Shown here: positions 37,375 to 46,326 of the stretch, piece by piece | How positions within the stretch are numbered: the first letter of the stretch is position 1 | Layout: each line of letters starts with the position of its first letter | DNA from: Pseudobacteriovorax antillogorgiicola | GTDB lineage: Bacteria > Bdellovibrionota_B > Oligoflexia > Oligoflexales > RGVZ01 | Reading direction: 5' to 3' | DNA: 64,000 nt | Assembly (NCBI GenBank): GCA_945898195.1 | Contig: CAMDHM010000007.1 | Location: 1-64,000, forward strand | Notes under the pieces: generated by a model | The model's input: the letters and a program-made list of their open reading frames with translations, nothing else | Database searches by the model: none | Told to the model about the DNA's origin: nothing | Made by a program: the position numbers and the translations under genes

Positions 37375-38566
37375 GGGATTCCTCCGCTGTGATAAATTCA
37401 CAAAGCATGGCGATTCCTTGACCGCCGCCAATGCAAAGGGTGGCTATCCCCAGATTTGTTGCGCTTCTTTCCGGTGTCTGGCGTTTAAGGCGTTCGTGCA
37501 GGGACATCAGCAGGCGCAGGCCGCTGGCTCCCAGAGGGTGTCCCAAGGCCAGGGCTCCACCCATTGTGTTCACAATGTGCGGCGGGATTTTTAGTTCGTC
37601 GATGCAGGCCATGGATTGAATGGCAAAAGCTTCGTTCATTTCTACAGCCGCGATTGAGTCGACTGTAATTTTATTTCTTGCGAATAATTTTTGGACCGCA
37701 TGCACGGGACCCATGCCCATGATTTCCGGTGCGACATGGGACGTGACGGTATCGATGATTCTCAAGAAACTTCGAGCGCCGCTGGCCCGGGCAAACCGTT
37801 CTGATGTGACAAGGCCTGCAGCGGCTCCGTCGCTCATTGGCGAACTGGTGGCAGCCGTGATCATTCCTTGCGGGTGAAATGCTGGAGGCAGGGACGCCAT
37901 TTTTTCAAGATTGACTGGAAACCGGATGCTTTCGTCGCGGCGAAGGCCACAAATGGGCAGGACGTGATCGTCGTAAAACCCAGCATCCCACGCCCGATGA
38001 GATGCGGCGTGGCTTGCAGCAGTAAATTCTTCTTGAGCGGCCCGGCTGATGCGCGGGAATCGTCGCGCGACATTTTCTGCGGTTTCTCCCATCGTGACAT
38101 AAGCCTGGGGCGCCGCGGCCTTTACCAGTTCCGATTCAGAGAAATTGGCTCCGCGACGCGGCACACGAGACATGGATTCTACGCCAGCCACCAACCATGC
38201 ACTGGTCCTGCCACAGGAAACGCCCGCTGCAGCGATTGCAGCCGCCTCCAAGGCCGATCCACAAAGGCGGTTTACCGTCATTCCGGGAACTTCAAGGCTG
38301 GCACCAAGGCCAGCGATGCGGGCAATGTTGTAGCCCTGTTCCCCTTCTGGGTAGGCGCAGCCCACGACTAAATCCTGTGGCCCGCCGTCGTGCTGGTATG
38401 CGGCTAAAAACTTTTTCCGGTGTTCCTTCATAAGCATCACCAGCAATTCGTCTGGACGGATGCCTTTGAAGGAACCGCGCTGAGCGACGGCGAAGGGGGT
38501 CCTCATGCCAGCCCAGAAAACGGGTTGGATGGATTCAGCGGTCATTTCAGTAAGGGGCTGGCGCAT
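37358..38566 (-). CDS. Thiolase (acetyl-CoA C-acetyltransferase family)
   Basis: A 402-aa thiolase. Catalytic Cys in NRLCGSALEA, His in GHPLGASG and the second Cys in CIGGGQG are all present, as is NEAFA. GGAGGAA precedes the ATG at 38566, which lies 20 bp inside the upstream CoA-transferase gene. It would split acetoacetyl-CoA, formed by that transferase, into two acetyl-CoA, or act on another 3-oxoacyl-CoA. Confidence 0.92.
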   Translation of the reverse strand: MRQPLTEMTAESIQPVFWAGMRTPFAVAQRGSFKGIRPDELLVMLMKEHRKKFLAAYQHDGGPQDLVVGCAYPEGEQGYNIARIAGLGASLEVPGMTVNRLCGSALEAAAIAAAGVSCGRTSAWLVAGVESMSRVPRRGANFSESELVKAAAPQAYVTMGETAENVARRFPRISRAAQEEFTAASHAASHRAWDAGFYDDHVLPICGLRRDESIRFPVNLEKMASLPPAFHPQGMITAATSSPMSDGAAAGLVTSERFARASGARSFLRIIDTVTSHVAPEIMGMGPVHAVQKLFARNKITVDSIAAVEMNEAFAIQSMACIDELKIPPHIVNTMGGALALGHPLGASGLRLLMSLHERLKRQTPERSATNLGIATLCIGGGQGIAMLCEFITAEESHGKRL

Positions 38567-39218
38567 GCATTTCCTCCATATTGAGCAGGCTGGAGGAAAG
38601 TTTTAGGTCGTCAATGCTGACTCCAGGTGCCAATTTCTGAACCCGGAAAATTCCGCCTTTTGGAGCGAAAATGCCGAGTTCCGTGATCACGAGGTTAACG
38701 CAGTTCATGCCGGTTAGGGGCAGGCTGCATTTTGAACGTAATTTTGGTGCGCCGGATTTGTTGAAGTGAGTCATGACGACGATCACGTGCTTTGCCCCAT
38801 GAACGAGATCCATTGCACCGCCCATGCCAGTGACCTTTTGGCCTGGGACAATCCAATTGGCTAGGCTGCCCTCTGAGTCCACTTCCATCCCGCCAAGGAC
38901 GCAGAAATCGATGTGGCCACCGCGGATCATGCCAAAGCTCAACGCACTGTCAAAAAAACTGGCCCCGGCGCGAATCGATATGGTCTCCTTGCCGGCGTTG
39001 ATCAGGGTGGGGGATGCTTGTCCAGCGTCGGGTCGTCCCAAAACACCGAGCACACCGTTTTCTGATTGAATAAAAATATCAAGATCTGCTGGAATCCTCT
39101 CGGGAATCATGGTTGGCAACCCAATGCCGAGGTTGACACTGCAGCCTTGATTGAACAGTCCGATGACCTCGTCCAACATCTCTTCTTTTGACCACGGTTG
39201 TTTTTGTATGGTCATCAT
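38547..39218 (-). CDS. scoB: 3-oxoacid CoA-transferase subunit B
   Basis: A 223-aa beta subunit. It opens with the NLGIGLPTMIPE segment and carries the catalytic Glu in the SENG motif (QSENGVLG). It ends in a typical GIFRVQKL region. Together with subunit A, whose stop its start overlaps (ATGA), it moves CoA from succinyl-CoA to acetoacetate or a similar acid. Confidence 0.94.
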   Translation of the reverse strand: MMTIQKQPWSKEEMLDEVIGLFNQGCSVNLGIGLPTMIPERIPADLDIFIQSENGVLGVLGRPDAGQASPTLINAGKETISIRAGASFFDSALSFGMIRGGHIDFCVLGGMEVDSEGSLANWIVPGQKVTGMGGAMDLVHGAKHVIVVMTHFNKSGAPKLRSKCSLPLTGMNCVNLVITELGIFAPKGGIFRVQKLAPGVSIDDLKLSSSLLNMEEMHAPAPY

Positions 39219-39937
39219 TTTGAATCCTTCGGAATATCAATCAGGATTTCAATGTCGTTGCGGTAATTTTTGCCTTGATAGATACGCTGAACAAAGATCC
39301 CGGGCAGGTGAACATCCTCCGGGCGAATTTCCCCCAGGGGAACGAGCTCCTCGACTTCAACCACCGTAATTTTTGCCGCCATAGCCATCAGCGGCGAAAA
39401 ATTTCGCGCAGATTCCTGAAACCAAAGGTTGCCATAGGTGTCACCGCGCTGGGCCTTGATGATTGCGAAATCAGCATTTAGGGGGAGTTCCAGGATGCAC
39501 GGCTTATCGAACATCCGAACCTCCTTGCCTTCTGCGACCATGGTGCCGGCACCTGTTGGGGTGAAGAAGGCACGGATGCCAAGGCCAGCGGCACGAATTC
39601 GCTCGCTAAAAGTTCCCTGCGGAACCAACTCGACCTTCACTTCGCCGGCGAGCATCTGTTTTTCAAGGTCAGGATTGCCCCCAACATAAGTACAGATCGC
39701 ATTTTTAATCTGACGATTTTGAAGCAATTTGACGAGTCCACGTCCAGAGTTTCCGATGTTGTTGGAAACGACGGTTAGCCCCTCTACCGGCATCGCAAAA
39801 ATCGCATCGATACTATTTTCAGGGATGCCGCAGAGTCCAAAGCCACCGCTCATGACCGTCATGCCGGAGGTTAGTCCCTCAAGGGCTTCGATGGCGTTTT
39901 CGTAAACCTTGCTTCTGGCCTTTGTTCTACTGCTCAT
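39215..39937 (-). CDS. scoA: 3-oxoacid CoA-transferase subunit A
   Basis: A 240-aa alpha subunit with the CoA-binding segment MSGGFGLCGIPENSI and the conserved IRAFFTPTGAGT and GDTYGNLWF stretches. Its start overlaps the stop of the upstream aminotransferase (ATGA, 39934-39937), showing tight translational coupling along the operon. Confidence 0.94.
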   Translation of the reverse strand: MSSRTKARSKVYENAIEALEGLTSGMTVMSGGFGLCGIPENSIDAIFAMPVEGLTVVSNNIGNSGRGLVKLLQNRQIKNAICTYVGGNPDLEKQMLAGEVKVELVPQGTFSERIRAAGLGIRAFFTPTGAGTMVAEGKEVRMFDKPCILELPLNADFAIIKAQRGDTYGNLWFQESARNFSPLMAMAAKITVVEVEELVPLGEIRPEDVHLPGIFVQRIYQGKNYRNDIEILIDIPKDSK

Positions 39938-41163
39938 GTCAGATGGCCTCCACCCAAAATTTTTTCAAGGGCATGAAATAAAAGTTGATTGTCTTTGGAT
40001 GTCATCACAAAGGGCGGGGCGAGGATGATTGAGTTTTCTTTGATCGCGAAATGAATGCCATGTTCCAAACCATGCTCCCAGGTCATTTTTGGTGGGTCAT
40101 TTGCATTATTTTTGAGATCTATGGCGGCCATGAGGCCCACGTTCCGTATTGCTTTTACTCGCGGATGCCTTTTGAGATCGAACAACCCAGCCGAGAACTC
40201 TCCGGTGAGGGCAACTTTTGCTGATTGAAAGCCTGCATTGTTGAGGAGATCCAGAACGGCATCGGCAGCGGCGAGCCCGAGGGGATGGGCATAAGCGGTA
40301 AGCCCTGATGACAGCATGTTGTCGGCGTAAAATTGCGCAGAACCCTCTTTTACCCACAGGGCGCCAAAAGGTATGTAACCACCAGAAATGGCCTTTGCCA
40401 TGCACACAAAATCAGGTTTGATACCGTAGTGATGCATGGCAAGATTTTTGCCCGTCCGACCAAACCCGCAGCTGACCTCATCGATGATGAGTAGAATCTT
40501 GAATTCATGACACAGGGCTTCAATTCCGCGCCACCACGCCGCGTCCGGGATGATGACTCCGTTCATTCCCGAAATGGTTTCCAGGCACATTGCAGCGATG
40601 TTGTTTGCACCAGACGATTCAATAATGTGGCGCGTCAGGCTCAAATCAGGATCTTCGAAGGGCTCGGGGATTTTTAGGGTGGCATCCTGAACACCGAAAT
40701 GGCCTTGCCCGCGCCAGTCTCCGGTCACCGACATGGCCCCCATAGATGCGCCGTGATAACTTTTTGTGCGAGCCATAACGAGATTTCGACCGGTGATCTG
40801 ACGAGCCATTTTCAGTGCATTTTCAACCGCCTCGGCACCAGAAAGCGTATAAAAAATCCGCCCAGGGCCCGCGTCCACAAAGGCGCATAATCTTTTACTC
40901 ACACGATTTTTTAATTCAAACTGGTGCTTTGGGTTAGCCACCGGCATGGCATCCAATTGCTCGTGAATGGCTTGTTTAATCGGGGCGCACGAGTGACCAA
41001 ATGCAACTTGGAAATTAGTGGAGATCGCATCTAAAACATGATGACCCCCGGAAGTCCTGAAGTAGCAGTCGTGGCTTCCAGTCACAGAAAGGCGCGCGGC
41101 GTGGCGCTGTGTGGTCCAGGTCCAAAAGAAGTTGTCATTATTTTTGTGATTCATGGTTTTCAT
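39934..41163 (-). CDS. Class III aminotransferase heading a catabolic operon
   Basis: A 409-aa PLP enzyme, distinct from the second aminotransferase in the same operon. Motifs: YTLSGAEAVENALKMAR, SYHGASMGAMSVTG, LIIDEVSCGFGRTG, and the PLP Lys in MAKAISGGYIPFGA. Being directly coupled to the CoA-transferase pair suggests that its product is a 3-oxoacid, for example acetoacetate from 3-aminobutyrate or a longer beta-amino acid; this is inference. Two start codons are possible (41163 and 41154), neither with a clear ribosome site. Confidence 0.85.
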   Translation of the reverse strand: MKTMNHKNNDNFFWTWTTQRHAARLSVTGSHDCYFRTSGGHHVLDAISTNFQVAFGHSCAPIKQAIHEQLDAMPVANPKHQFELKNRVSKRLCAFVDAGPGRIFYTLSGAEAVENALKMARQITGRNLVMARTKSYHGASMGAMSVTGDWRGQGHFGVQDATLKIPEPFEDPDLSLTRHIIESSGANNIAAMCLETISGMNGVIIPDAAWWRGIEALCHEFKILLIIDEVSCGFGRTGKNLAMHHYGIKPDFVCMAKAISGGYIPFGALWVKEGSAQFYADNMLSSGLTAYAHPLGLAAADAVLDLLNNAGFQSAKVALTGEFSAGLFDLKRHPRVKAIRNVGLMAAIDLKNNANDPPKMTWEHGLEHGIHFAIKENSIILAPPFVMTSKDNQLLFHALEKILGGGHLT

Positions 41164-41239
41164 GTATACTAAATAATCAGAATTTTCGCACCGGAGAACC
41201 TTTTTTTAATTTTTGTGTAGAAAGATAATGAGGGTGTGA

Positions 41240-41941
41240 ATGATGGTGTCGATTCGCGCTCTGCTCAGAAAAACTGCCTTATTTGCGGCTTACGCAGCCA
41301 CACCAAATTTTTTTTTGCCGGCTTTTGCGGGGGCTGATAGCCAATCGATCTCGGCCTCAGAAGTTCCAGGCCTAATTCATATTCCGATCACACGACAAGC
41401 CACCTCCTACACCTGCGGTGCCGCAGCCCTGGCATCCGTATTGCATTGGATTGACCCTTCGTTGGATTTCACGGAGGACATGCTTTCGCGTCAACTCAAG
41501 TCCAGCAGCAAGCATGGTACAAAAATTAGAAACATTGATCGATTGGCGACAAGCAAGGGACTGTCTGTCTCTTGGCGTGACGGATGGACCATGGAGGATC
41601 TGGAAAAATCCCTGCACATGGGTAGGCCGGTGATTGTTTTGATTCAGGCATACGCCAAGGCAGAGGTTGTAGGATCGGTTTCTGATTGGAAGTTCGATTG
41701 GAAGAATGATTGGAAAGATGGCCACTACGTGGTCGTGAACGGCATTGATACAAATAATATTTACATGATGGACCCAAGTTCTAGGGGCGCCTACACATAT
41801 ATTCCTCGCCAAGAATTTTTGGACCGATGGCATGACGTGGATGTTGAATCCCGTCATGTTCACTTTGGTATGACGATATCTGATCCAAGAAAAACAGGTG
41901 TTTCGGCTTATGATCGAGATGAAATAACGAGGTTGCGCTAA
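41240..41941 (+). CDS. Secreted C39-like cysteine peptidase
   Basis: A 233-aa exported protein: signal peptide to about residue 30 (AFA-G). The papain-like C39 core is complete: Gln53 and Cys59 (QATSYTCGAAAL), His162 (GHYVVVNGID) and Asp178 (YMMDPS). An unusual insertion just before the His is a short W/D/K repeat (DWKFDWKNDWKDG, 149-161). There is no ABC transporter domain, so it is a stand-alone peptidase, not a bacteriocin exporter. The M28 gene begins 4 bases after its stop, so both are exported together. Confidence 0.85.
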   Translation: MMVSIRALLRKTALFAAYAATPNFFLPAFAGADSQSISASEVPGLIHIPITRQATSYTCGAAALASVLHWIDPSLDFTEDMLSRQLKSSSKHGTKIRNIDRLATSKGLSVSWRDGWTMEDLEKSLHMGRPVIVLIQAYAKAEVVGSVSDWKFDWKNDWKDGHYVVVNGIDTNNIYMMDPSSRGAYTYIPRQEFLDRWHDVDVESRHVHFGMTISDPRKTGVSAYDRDEITRLR

Positions 41942-41945
41942 GATT

Positions 41946-43766
41946 ATGAGCCAACTTAAAACAAAGTTCATATTGACCTCCTTTTTTATTTTAACGTCGG
42001 TAGCATCTGCAGCACGGCAGTATGATCGGCCAGTCGAGTGCCCGTCGCCGGCCGAACTTGGGATTTTTTCGGAGCCGAAATGGCTCGAGCATGACTCGTT
42101 GGCGTCAATTGCTCCAGTTTCGACGGGGTCGGCGGTGCCTCACGCAAATTCAGAGCGTACCCCTCCATTTGAAATTGGTGTGAAGGTGATGCCTCATTTG
42201 CGCAAGTTCAATCATTCGGGGACTGCATCAAGGCCAAGTCTGCGTCTGGATCAGATTGATTTAGGTGTGCGTCAAATTAAAGCGCTCGCCGAAAAAAAAG
42301 GCCTCTCAACAGTCGAATTTGAAGGTTGGCCGACCAGGAATGCTCGTGGCGTTGACTCATGGACCTGGGCGCGGTTCCGTCGGACTCCGACGGAGGCATG
42401 GGTATGGCTTGTGTTTCCATCGGAAAACCCTGTGGTCGGTATTTTGGATATCGACGTCGATGATTCCGCACCTCTGCTTCCACTGGTTCGCGATGCGGAA
42501 GGAAATCCGAAGGACTACGATGAGATTTTCCGTGACTTTCTGGACTTTCGGTTTTTGACGATGAAACCGATTTTCGGCGACGTGATTTGGACCACTCAAT
42601 TAGGTGGTGGAGCCTTGATGACCAGCTGGTTCAACCCAGATTTACGTCCAGTCTATGAACAGTGCGCACCGCAAGCCGCTCGGAGCTTCGGAATTGAATT
42701 ACCGCAGCCAGCCCGGTTCCATGATCGTCCCCTGACCTTTATCGCTACCTATGACGGAAGTCGTGTTCATTGGAGTCCAGACTTGGATGCTGCTCCAGCA
42801 ATGCCAGGTTCGATTATGCCGAAGCCCGAAAAAGTTCAGGTGACAGATTGGTTGCCAAATTTTTTCGATATTTATCGCGATGCTATTGCGGTGATCTCCG
42901 GTGCGGAGGTGGCAAGATTTCCAATTTCTGGATCCGAAATGCGGTTTACACGAAAGAACAACGCCCAAATCGATCACCACTTGGAATATTTGAATGATTA
43001 CCTGCAAGAGCGCTACAAGGAACTTGGTATTGAAACGCGGCGCCTTCCATTTGATTGGCGGCGGATGACGCACTCCAATCTTGTGGCAGTCATCCCTGGT
43101 CTGATGCAGGGACGAGATCCCAATCCAGTCATGATGATGGATCATATCGACACAGCATTTGCGAAGGATATTTTTTACAGTGCAGGCCTTCGCATTTCGG
43201 TGCCTGGTGCTGATGACAATGCCACGGCCGTGGCGGCGTTGATACTTGCTGCGGAGCAGCTTCGGGGGCGCAATTTTAAACATGATATTTGGTTGGTGCA
43301 TCTGACTGGTGAAGAGTTTCCTGCGGATGATCTGGGAGCCCGTCACTTTATTCAGTCGCTCGATCTTAATCGCATCGAGCCAAGTGCAATGATTCAACTT
43401 GATATGATTGGCTATTCAAAAACCTCGGTAACGGAATTTCAAATTAATCCCGGCGATTCGCTTGCATCCATCGAGCTGGCTCGATTGGCGATGGGTGCTG
43501 CGGCGGACGTGGCTCCGAATATGCGGGGACTCTACCGTCCCTATGGGTCGCCCGAAAGCTACTTATACAATACGGATGGAATTGTTTTTGCAGACTATGG
43601 CCTGCCGGTTATCCTAATCAATGAAGTGGTCAACAAGACCAACTACCATTTAAGAGACGGCGATTATCATCAGATGGCCGACAATATGGATAATGTTGAT
43701 TTTAACTACGCCAGCAATATTTCTAAAATTGCGATCGAAACCGCTGCGCGTGCCGCCGTCGAATGA
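41946..43766 (+). CDS. Secreted M28-family zinc metallopeptidase
   Basis: A 606-aa exported protein: signal peptide ends ASA-A. An N-terminal lineage-specific region of about 370 residues precedes the M28 core with zinc and catalytic segments MMDHIDT, PGADDNATAV, LTGEEFP and QLDMIGY, and a late His in the RDGDYHQMADNMD segment. Likely an aminopeptidase or carboxypeptidase working on extracellular peptides, possibly after the C39-like enzyme cuts them. Confidence 0.88.
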   Translation: MSQLKTKFILTSFFILTSVASAARQYDRPVECPSPAELGIFSEPKWLEHDSLASIAPVSTGSAVPHANSERTPPFEIGVKVMPHLRKFNHSGTASRPSLRLDQIDLGVRQIKALAEKKGLSTVEFEGWPTRNARGVDSWTWARFRRTPTEAWVWLVFPSENPVVGILDIDVDDSAPLLPLVRDAEGNPKDYDEIFRDFLDFRFLTMKPIFGDVIWTTQLGGGALMTSWFNPDLRPVYEQCAPQAARSFGIELPQPARFHDRPLTFIATYDGSRVHWSPDLDAAPAMPGSIMPKPEKVQVTDWLPNFFDIYRDAIAVISGAEVARFPISGSEMRFTRKNNAQIDHHLEYLNDYLQERYKELGIETRRLPFDWRRMTHSNLVAVIPGLMQGRDPNPVMMMDHIDTAFAKDIFYSAGLRISVPGADDNATAVAALILAAEQLRGRNFKHDIWLVHLTGEEFPADDLGARHFIQSLDLNRIEPSAMIQLDMIGYSKTSVTEFQINPGDSLASIELARLAMGAAADVAPNMRGLYRPYGSPESYLYNTDGIVFADYGLPVILINEVVNKTNYHLRDGDYHQMADNMDNVDFNYASNISKIAIETAARAAVE

Positions 43767-43769
43767 TCA

Positions 43770-44480
43770 TCAGCGGCAATGATCTAGAAAAGCTTTAACC
43801 AGCGTCCAGCCGTCCCGGGTGCGGGTGGCTGATTCCGGTTTAGACACGGCGGCTGTGACTGGCGTGTCGATTCCTTGGTTTACTAAAAAACCAGATGTGG
43901 CCTCGGGGTGAGTTTGCAGGCTCCATATTGGTAGCGAGTCGTGCTCAAGGCCATCAACGGCAACTTCAGAGCTCGTTGCAATGACGCTGAATCCAGCAGG
44001 CGCTGCTATGACAGCCTCCCGATGGGAGCGCAGCAAGGAAAGTGAACCCGCAGAAGCAAGGCGGGATTGCTTCATCTCAACGGGATAAAAACCCGTAAGC
44101 TTTTCTTGATCGTGTCGAACAAATCCCACTTTTGCGCCGTGCATGTGGGCGAGTAGTTGATGTCCGAAGCAAAAGCCGAAAAATGGAACACCGTGTTCAA
44201 TATGAGGCCGCAGCCATTTTGCGAGTTCAAGTTGCCAAAGAAGTTGATCGTGAACGCTGGAGGCGCTGCCTAGAACAATAATTCCGGCGATTACGATCTG
44301 CCCTTCTGCGGCACGCTGATTTGCGAGGGCCAGGGTTGCCGGGCCGCAAATACCAGGAAGATGATAACTGGCACGAATGGGAGAAAGCCTGGAGATGTGA
44401 TTGAAACAATCGGTCTCAGGAGTGTGCGCTGCCGGATCCACCACAATCAGTTCGCGATGGAGGGGGTCCAAAACCATCAT
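43770..44480 (-). CDS. Class I glutamine amidotransferase (GuaA-like)
   Basis: A 236-aa stand-alone amidotransferase with the full triad: Cys104 in GFCFGHQ, His191 and Glu193 in QTHPEAT. Stand-alone proteins of this group hydrolyse glutamine or gamma-glutamyl compounds. It is the last gene of the HIT-ManA operon, overlapping the zinc-motif gene (44477-44480). It ends 3 bases from the convergent M28 gene. Confidence 0.85.
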   Translation of the reverse strand: MMVLDPLHRELIVVDPAAHTPETDCFNHISRLSPIRASYHLPGICGPATLALANQRAAEGQIVIAGIIVLGSASSVHDQLLWQLELAKWLRPHIEHGVPFFGFCFGHQLLAHMHGAKVGFVRHDQEKLTGFYPVEMKQSRLASAGSLSLLRSHREAVIAAPAGFSVIATSSEVAVDGLEHDSLPIWSLQTHPEATSGFLVNQGIDTPVTAAVSKPESATRTRDGWTLVKAFLDHCR

Positions 44481-44776
44481 GTCAGTCTGACGTCGGTGGA
44501 ATCAATTGGCTTGGTGGATTCACCGGTTTTGGTATTTCGGAACGGGTCCTTGAAATCACACTTTTTGGTCAGTCGCATGGAAAGAGCTGTGGTTTTGGTA
44601 AGGTTTTCCTCGCGGGCCAGGGCTACCCTTGGATGGTTGTCTTCCGCGAAAACCACGATATTGCAAAAGCTGCAGCGAACTTCCGTATGAGCTACCGGTG
44701 CGGCATCACTATCAAAGGTGATGTGAAAACGACGGGAGCAAACCGGATTGTCGACGAGCAACTTCGTGTACGACAT
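44477..44776 (-). CDS. Small Cys-containing (zinc-motif) protein
   Basis: A 99-aa protein. The ATG at 44776 is chosen because AGGAG lies 6 bases upstream; the longer frame lacks a ribosome site. A CSFC knuckle (in VRCSFCNIV) with an earlier Cys (PVCSRR) and a later one (KKCDF) suggests a treble-clef zinc site. Function unknown. Its stop overlaps the amidotransferase start. Confidence 0.65.
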   Translation of the reverse strand: MSYTKLLVDNPVCSRRFHITFDSDAAPVAHTEVRCSFCNIVVFAEDNHPRVALAREENLTKTTALSMRLTKKCDFKDPFRNTKTGESTKPIDSTDVRLT

Positions 44777-44830
44777 GAGAACTCCTTGCAAAATACAGCG
44801 CAAAATTAGCCAGCCGGATCATAGACCGGT

Positions 44831-45925
44831 TCACGGGGTTACGGCAATATCCAAGGCGGCGTGACTGACCAAGGTGAAGTCGGCGCCAAGGCTGGTTTCC
44901 AGACAAGCGGGAAAGGCCGCCCAAGGCACAAAGGCGGATTGTCCGGTTGGAATCCTGGTGGCGGTAATGGTGAGGCTGCCGTCAAGAACTGTTATCGCAG
45001 CAAAACCTTGTCCGGAGGCTGCTCTGAGGCCGCATTTGGCCCCGGGCATCATTTGAAGGCGATGAACTGTATAATTTTCATTGGATGGATAAGTCAGCAG
45101 GTTGGTGTCCTTGGCTGGGTGGCTTCGGGTGCCGTGCCGAATCGTGGAACGGGCAAAATCCCGCCCGTGCTGCATCGCCGGGTCAAAAAGTTTCAGGGCT
45201 TGATCAATATGGAGGTCTCGGGGCGTGCCATCTATCAGATCTTCATTCCCATTTGAGTCGTAACGCCGATTCCAATCCCAAACACGATAAGTTTTTCCGC
45301 TTTTGCCAAATTTTATCCGTTGCGGTTCCAGAAGTGTGATTCCCGGACCGATGGCATGTAAAACCCCAGGGGTTAGTTCAAAGTAGTCGCCTTCCTGCAC
45401 TGGCACAAAGTGTAGGTCTGCGGCTAAAAACTTCCCCGTGGTAAGCGCTTCGCGCAAGTAACTCTTGGTCCAGGGGCGTTGTAAGCCGATGTAGATTCCA
45501 GAACCTGGCTGCGCATGCAAAATAAGCCACGATTCTGGTTTGCCGCATTCGTTTGGTTTCAGGTCTTGGTTGTCGTCGGTTGGGTGTACTTGAACCGAAA
45601 GCGGTGATGCCGTGTTGATTAGTTTCACCAGGATCGGGCAGCTAGCATCCTTTCCCCAATTCTGGGCCAGGAGAGGCGAGATCAGGGCCTCAGGGTTGGC
45701 AGAAATGGCTTGTTGCAGGGTCTGGTGGATAGGATCGCCCTTTGGGCTGACCACTTGTGATGGAAAATCAGGGTCGCAGGATACTTCCCAGGATTCCCCA
45801 ATCCATGTTTCGGTGGTGTGAAGTTTTTTATACCGCGAATGAATATCCTGGCCGGCCCAGGGAGTGCGTCGACGGGATGTGAAATTGTCGGGGGCAAGAA
45901 GCAGTGGATTTATGGTCATCATCAA
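44831..45925 (-). CDS. manA: Mannose-6-phosphate isomerase, class I
   Basis: A 364-aa enzyme interconverting mannose-6-P and fructose-6-P, feeding sugar-nucleotide and LPS/capsule synthesis. The zinc site is visible: VQVHPTD (Gln and His), GKPESWL (Glu) and PGVLHAIG (His). Class I length and cupin layout are normal. Its ATG overlaps the HIT gene stop (45922-45925). Confidence 0.92.
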   Translation of the reverse strand: MMMTINPLLLAPDNFTSRRRTPWAGQDIHSRYKKLHTTETWIGESWEVSCDPDFPSQVVSPKGDPIHQTLQQAISANPEALISPLLAQNWGKDASCPILVKLINTASPLSVQVHPTDDNQDLKPNECGKPESWLILHAQPGSGIYIGLQRPWTKSYLREALTTGKFLAADLHFVPVQEGDYFELTPGVLHAIGPGITLLEPQRIKFGKSGKTYRVWDWNRRYDSNGNEDLIDGTPRDLHIDQALKLFDPAMQHGRDFARSTIRHGTRSHPAKDTNLLTYPSNENYTVHRLQMMPGAKCGLRAASGQGFAAITVLDGSLTITATRIPTGQSAFVPWAAFPACLETSLGADFTLVSHAALDIAVTP

Positions 45926-46272
45926 ATTCCAAAAGTCCCCAGGGGTTCACCGCCTAGGATGTGTGCATGAACATAAAACACGGTCTGTCCAGCATTAGCT
46001 CCGCTATTTAATACGACACGATAACCGCCTTCCACCAGGCCCAAGTGTTCCGCTGCCTTCGCCACGCCAATCATGAAGGCGCCAAGGTTTGAGGCGGGCT
46101 GGTTTTTCAAGTCATTGAGGTTCGTGGCGCGACGTTTGGGGATCACCAAAACGTGGATCTTGGCCTGAGGCTGGATGTCCTTGAAAGCGAGCACGTCATT
46201 GTCCTCATAGACGATGGCTGCTGGGATCTGGCGGGCCAGAATCTTGTCAAAAATGGTGTCGGAATCCTGCAT
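45922..46272 (-). CDS. HIT-family nucleotide hydrolase (HinT-like)
   Basis: A 116-aa protein; ATG 46272 has AAGGA 8 bases upstream. The core is DIQPQAKIHVLVIPKR, then NSGANAGQTV and YVHAHILGG. In the usual H-x-H-x-H triad the first His is Tyr here, while the two later His, including the catalytic one, remain, so phosphoramidase activity is probable but unproven. First gene of the HIT-ManA-zinc-amidotransferase operon; divergent by 54 bp from a lipoprotein gene. Confidence 0.9.
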   Translation of the reverse strand: MQDSDTIFDKILARQIPAAIVYEDNDVLAFKDIQPQAKIHVLVIPKRRATNLNDLKNQPASNLGAFMIGVAKAAEHLGLVEGGYRVVLNSGANAGQTVFYVHAHILGGEPLGTFGI

Positions 46273-46326
46273 CGTTCCCGTCCTTTTGGTATGATTATCC
46301 CGATCATAGCAGCGAGCGGGGTTCTC

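Noticed and set aside
42699-43397. 232-aa minus-strand ORF
   Set aside because: Antisense to the M28 peptidase core; no start signal or recognisable motif.
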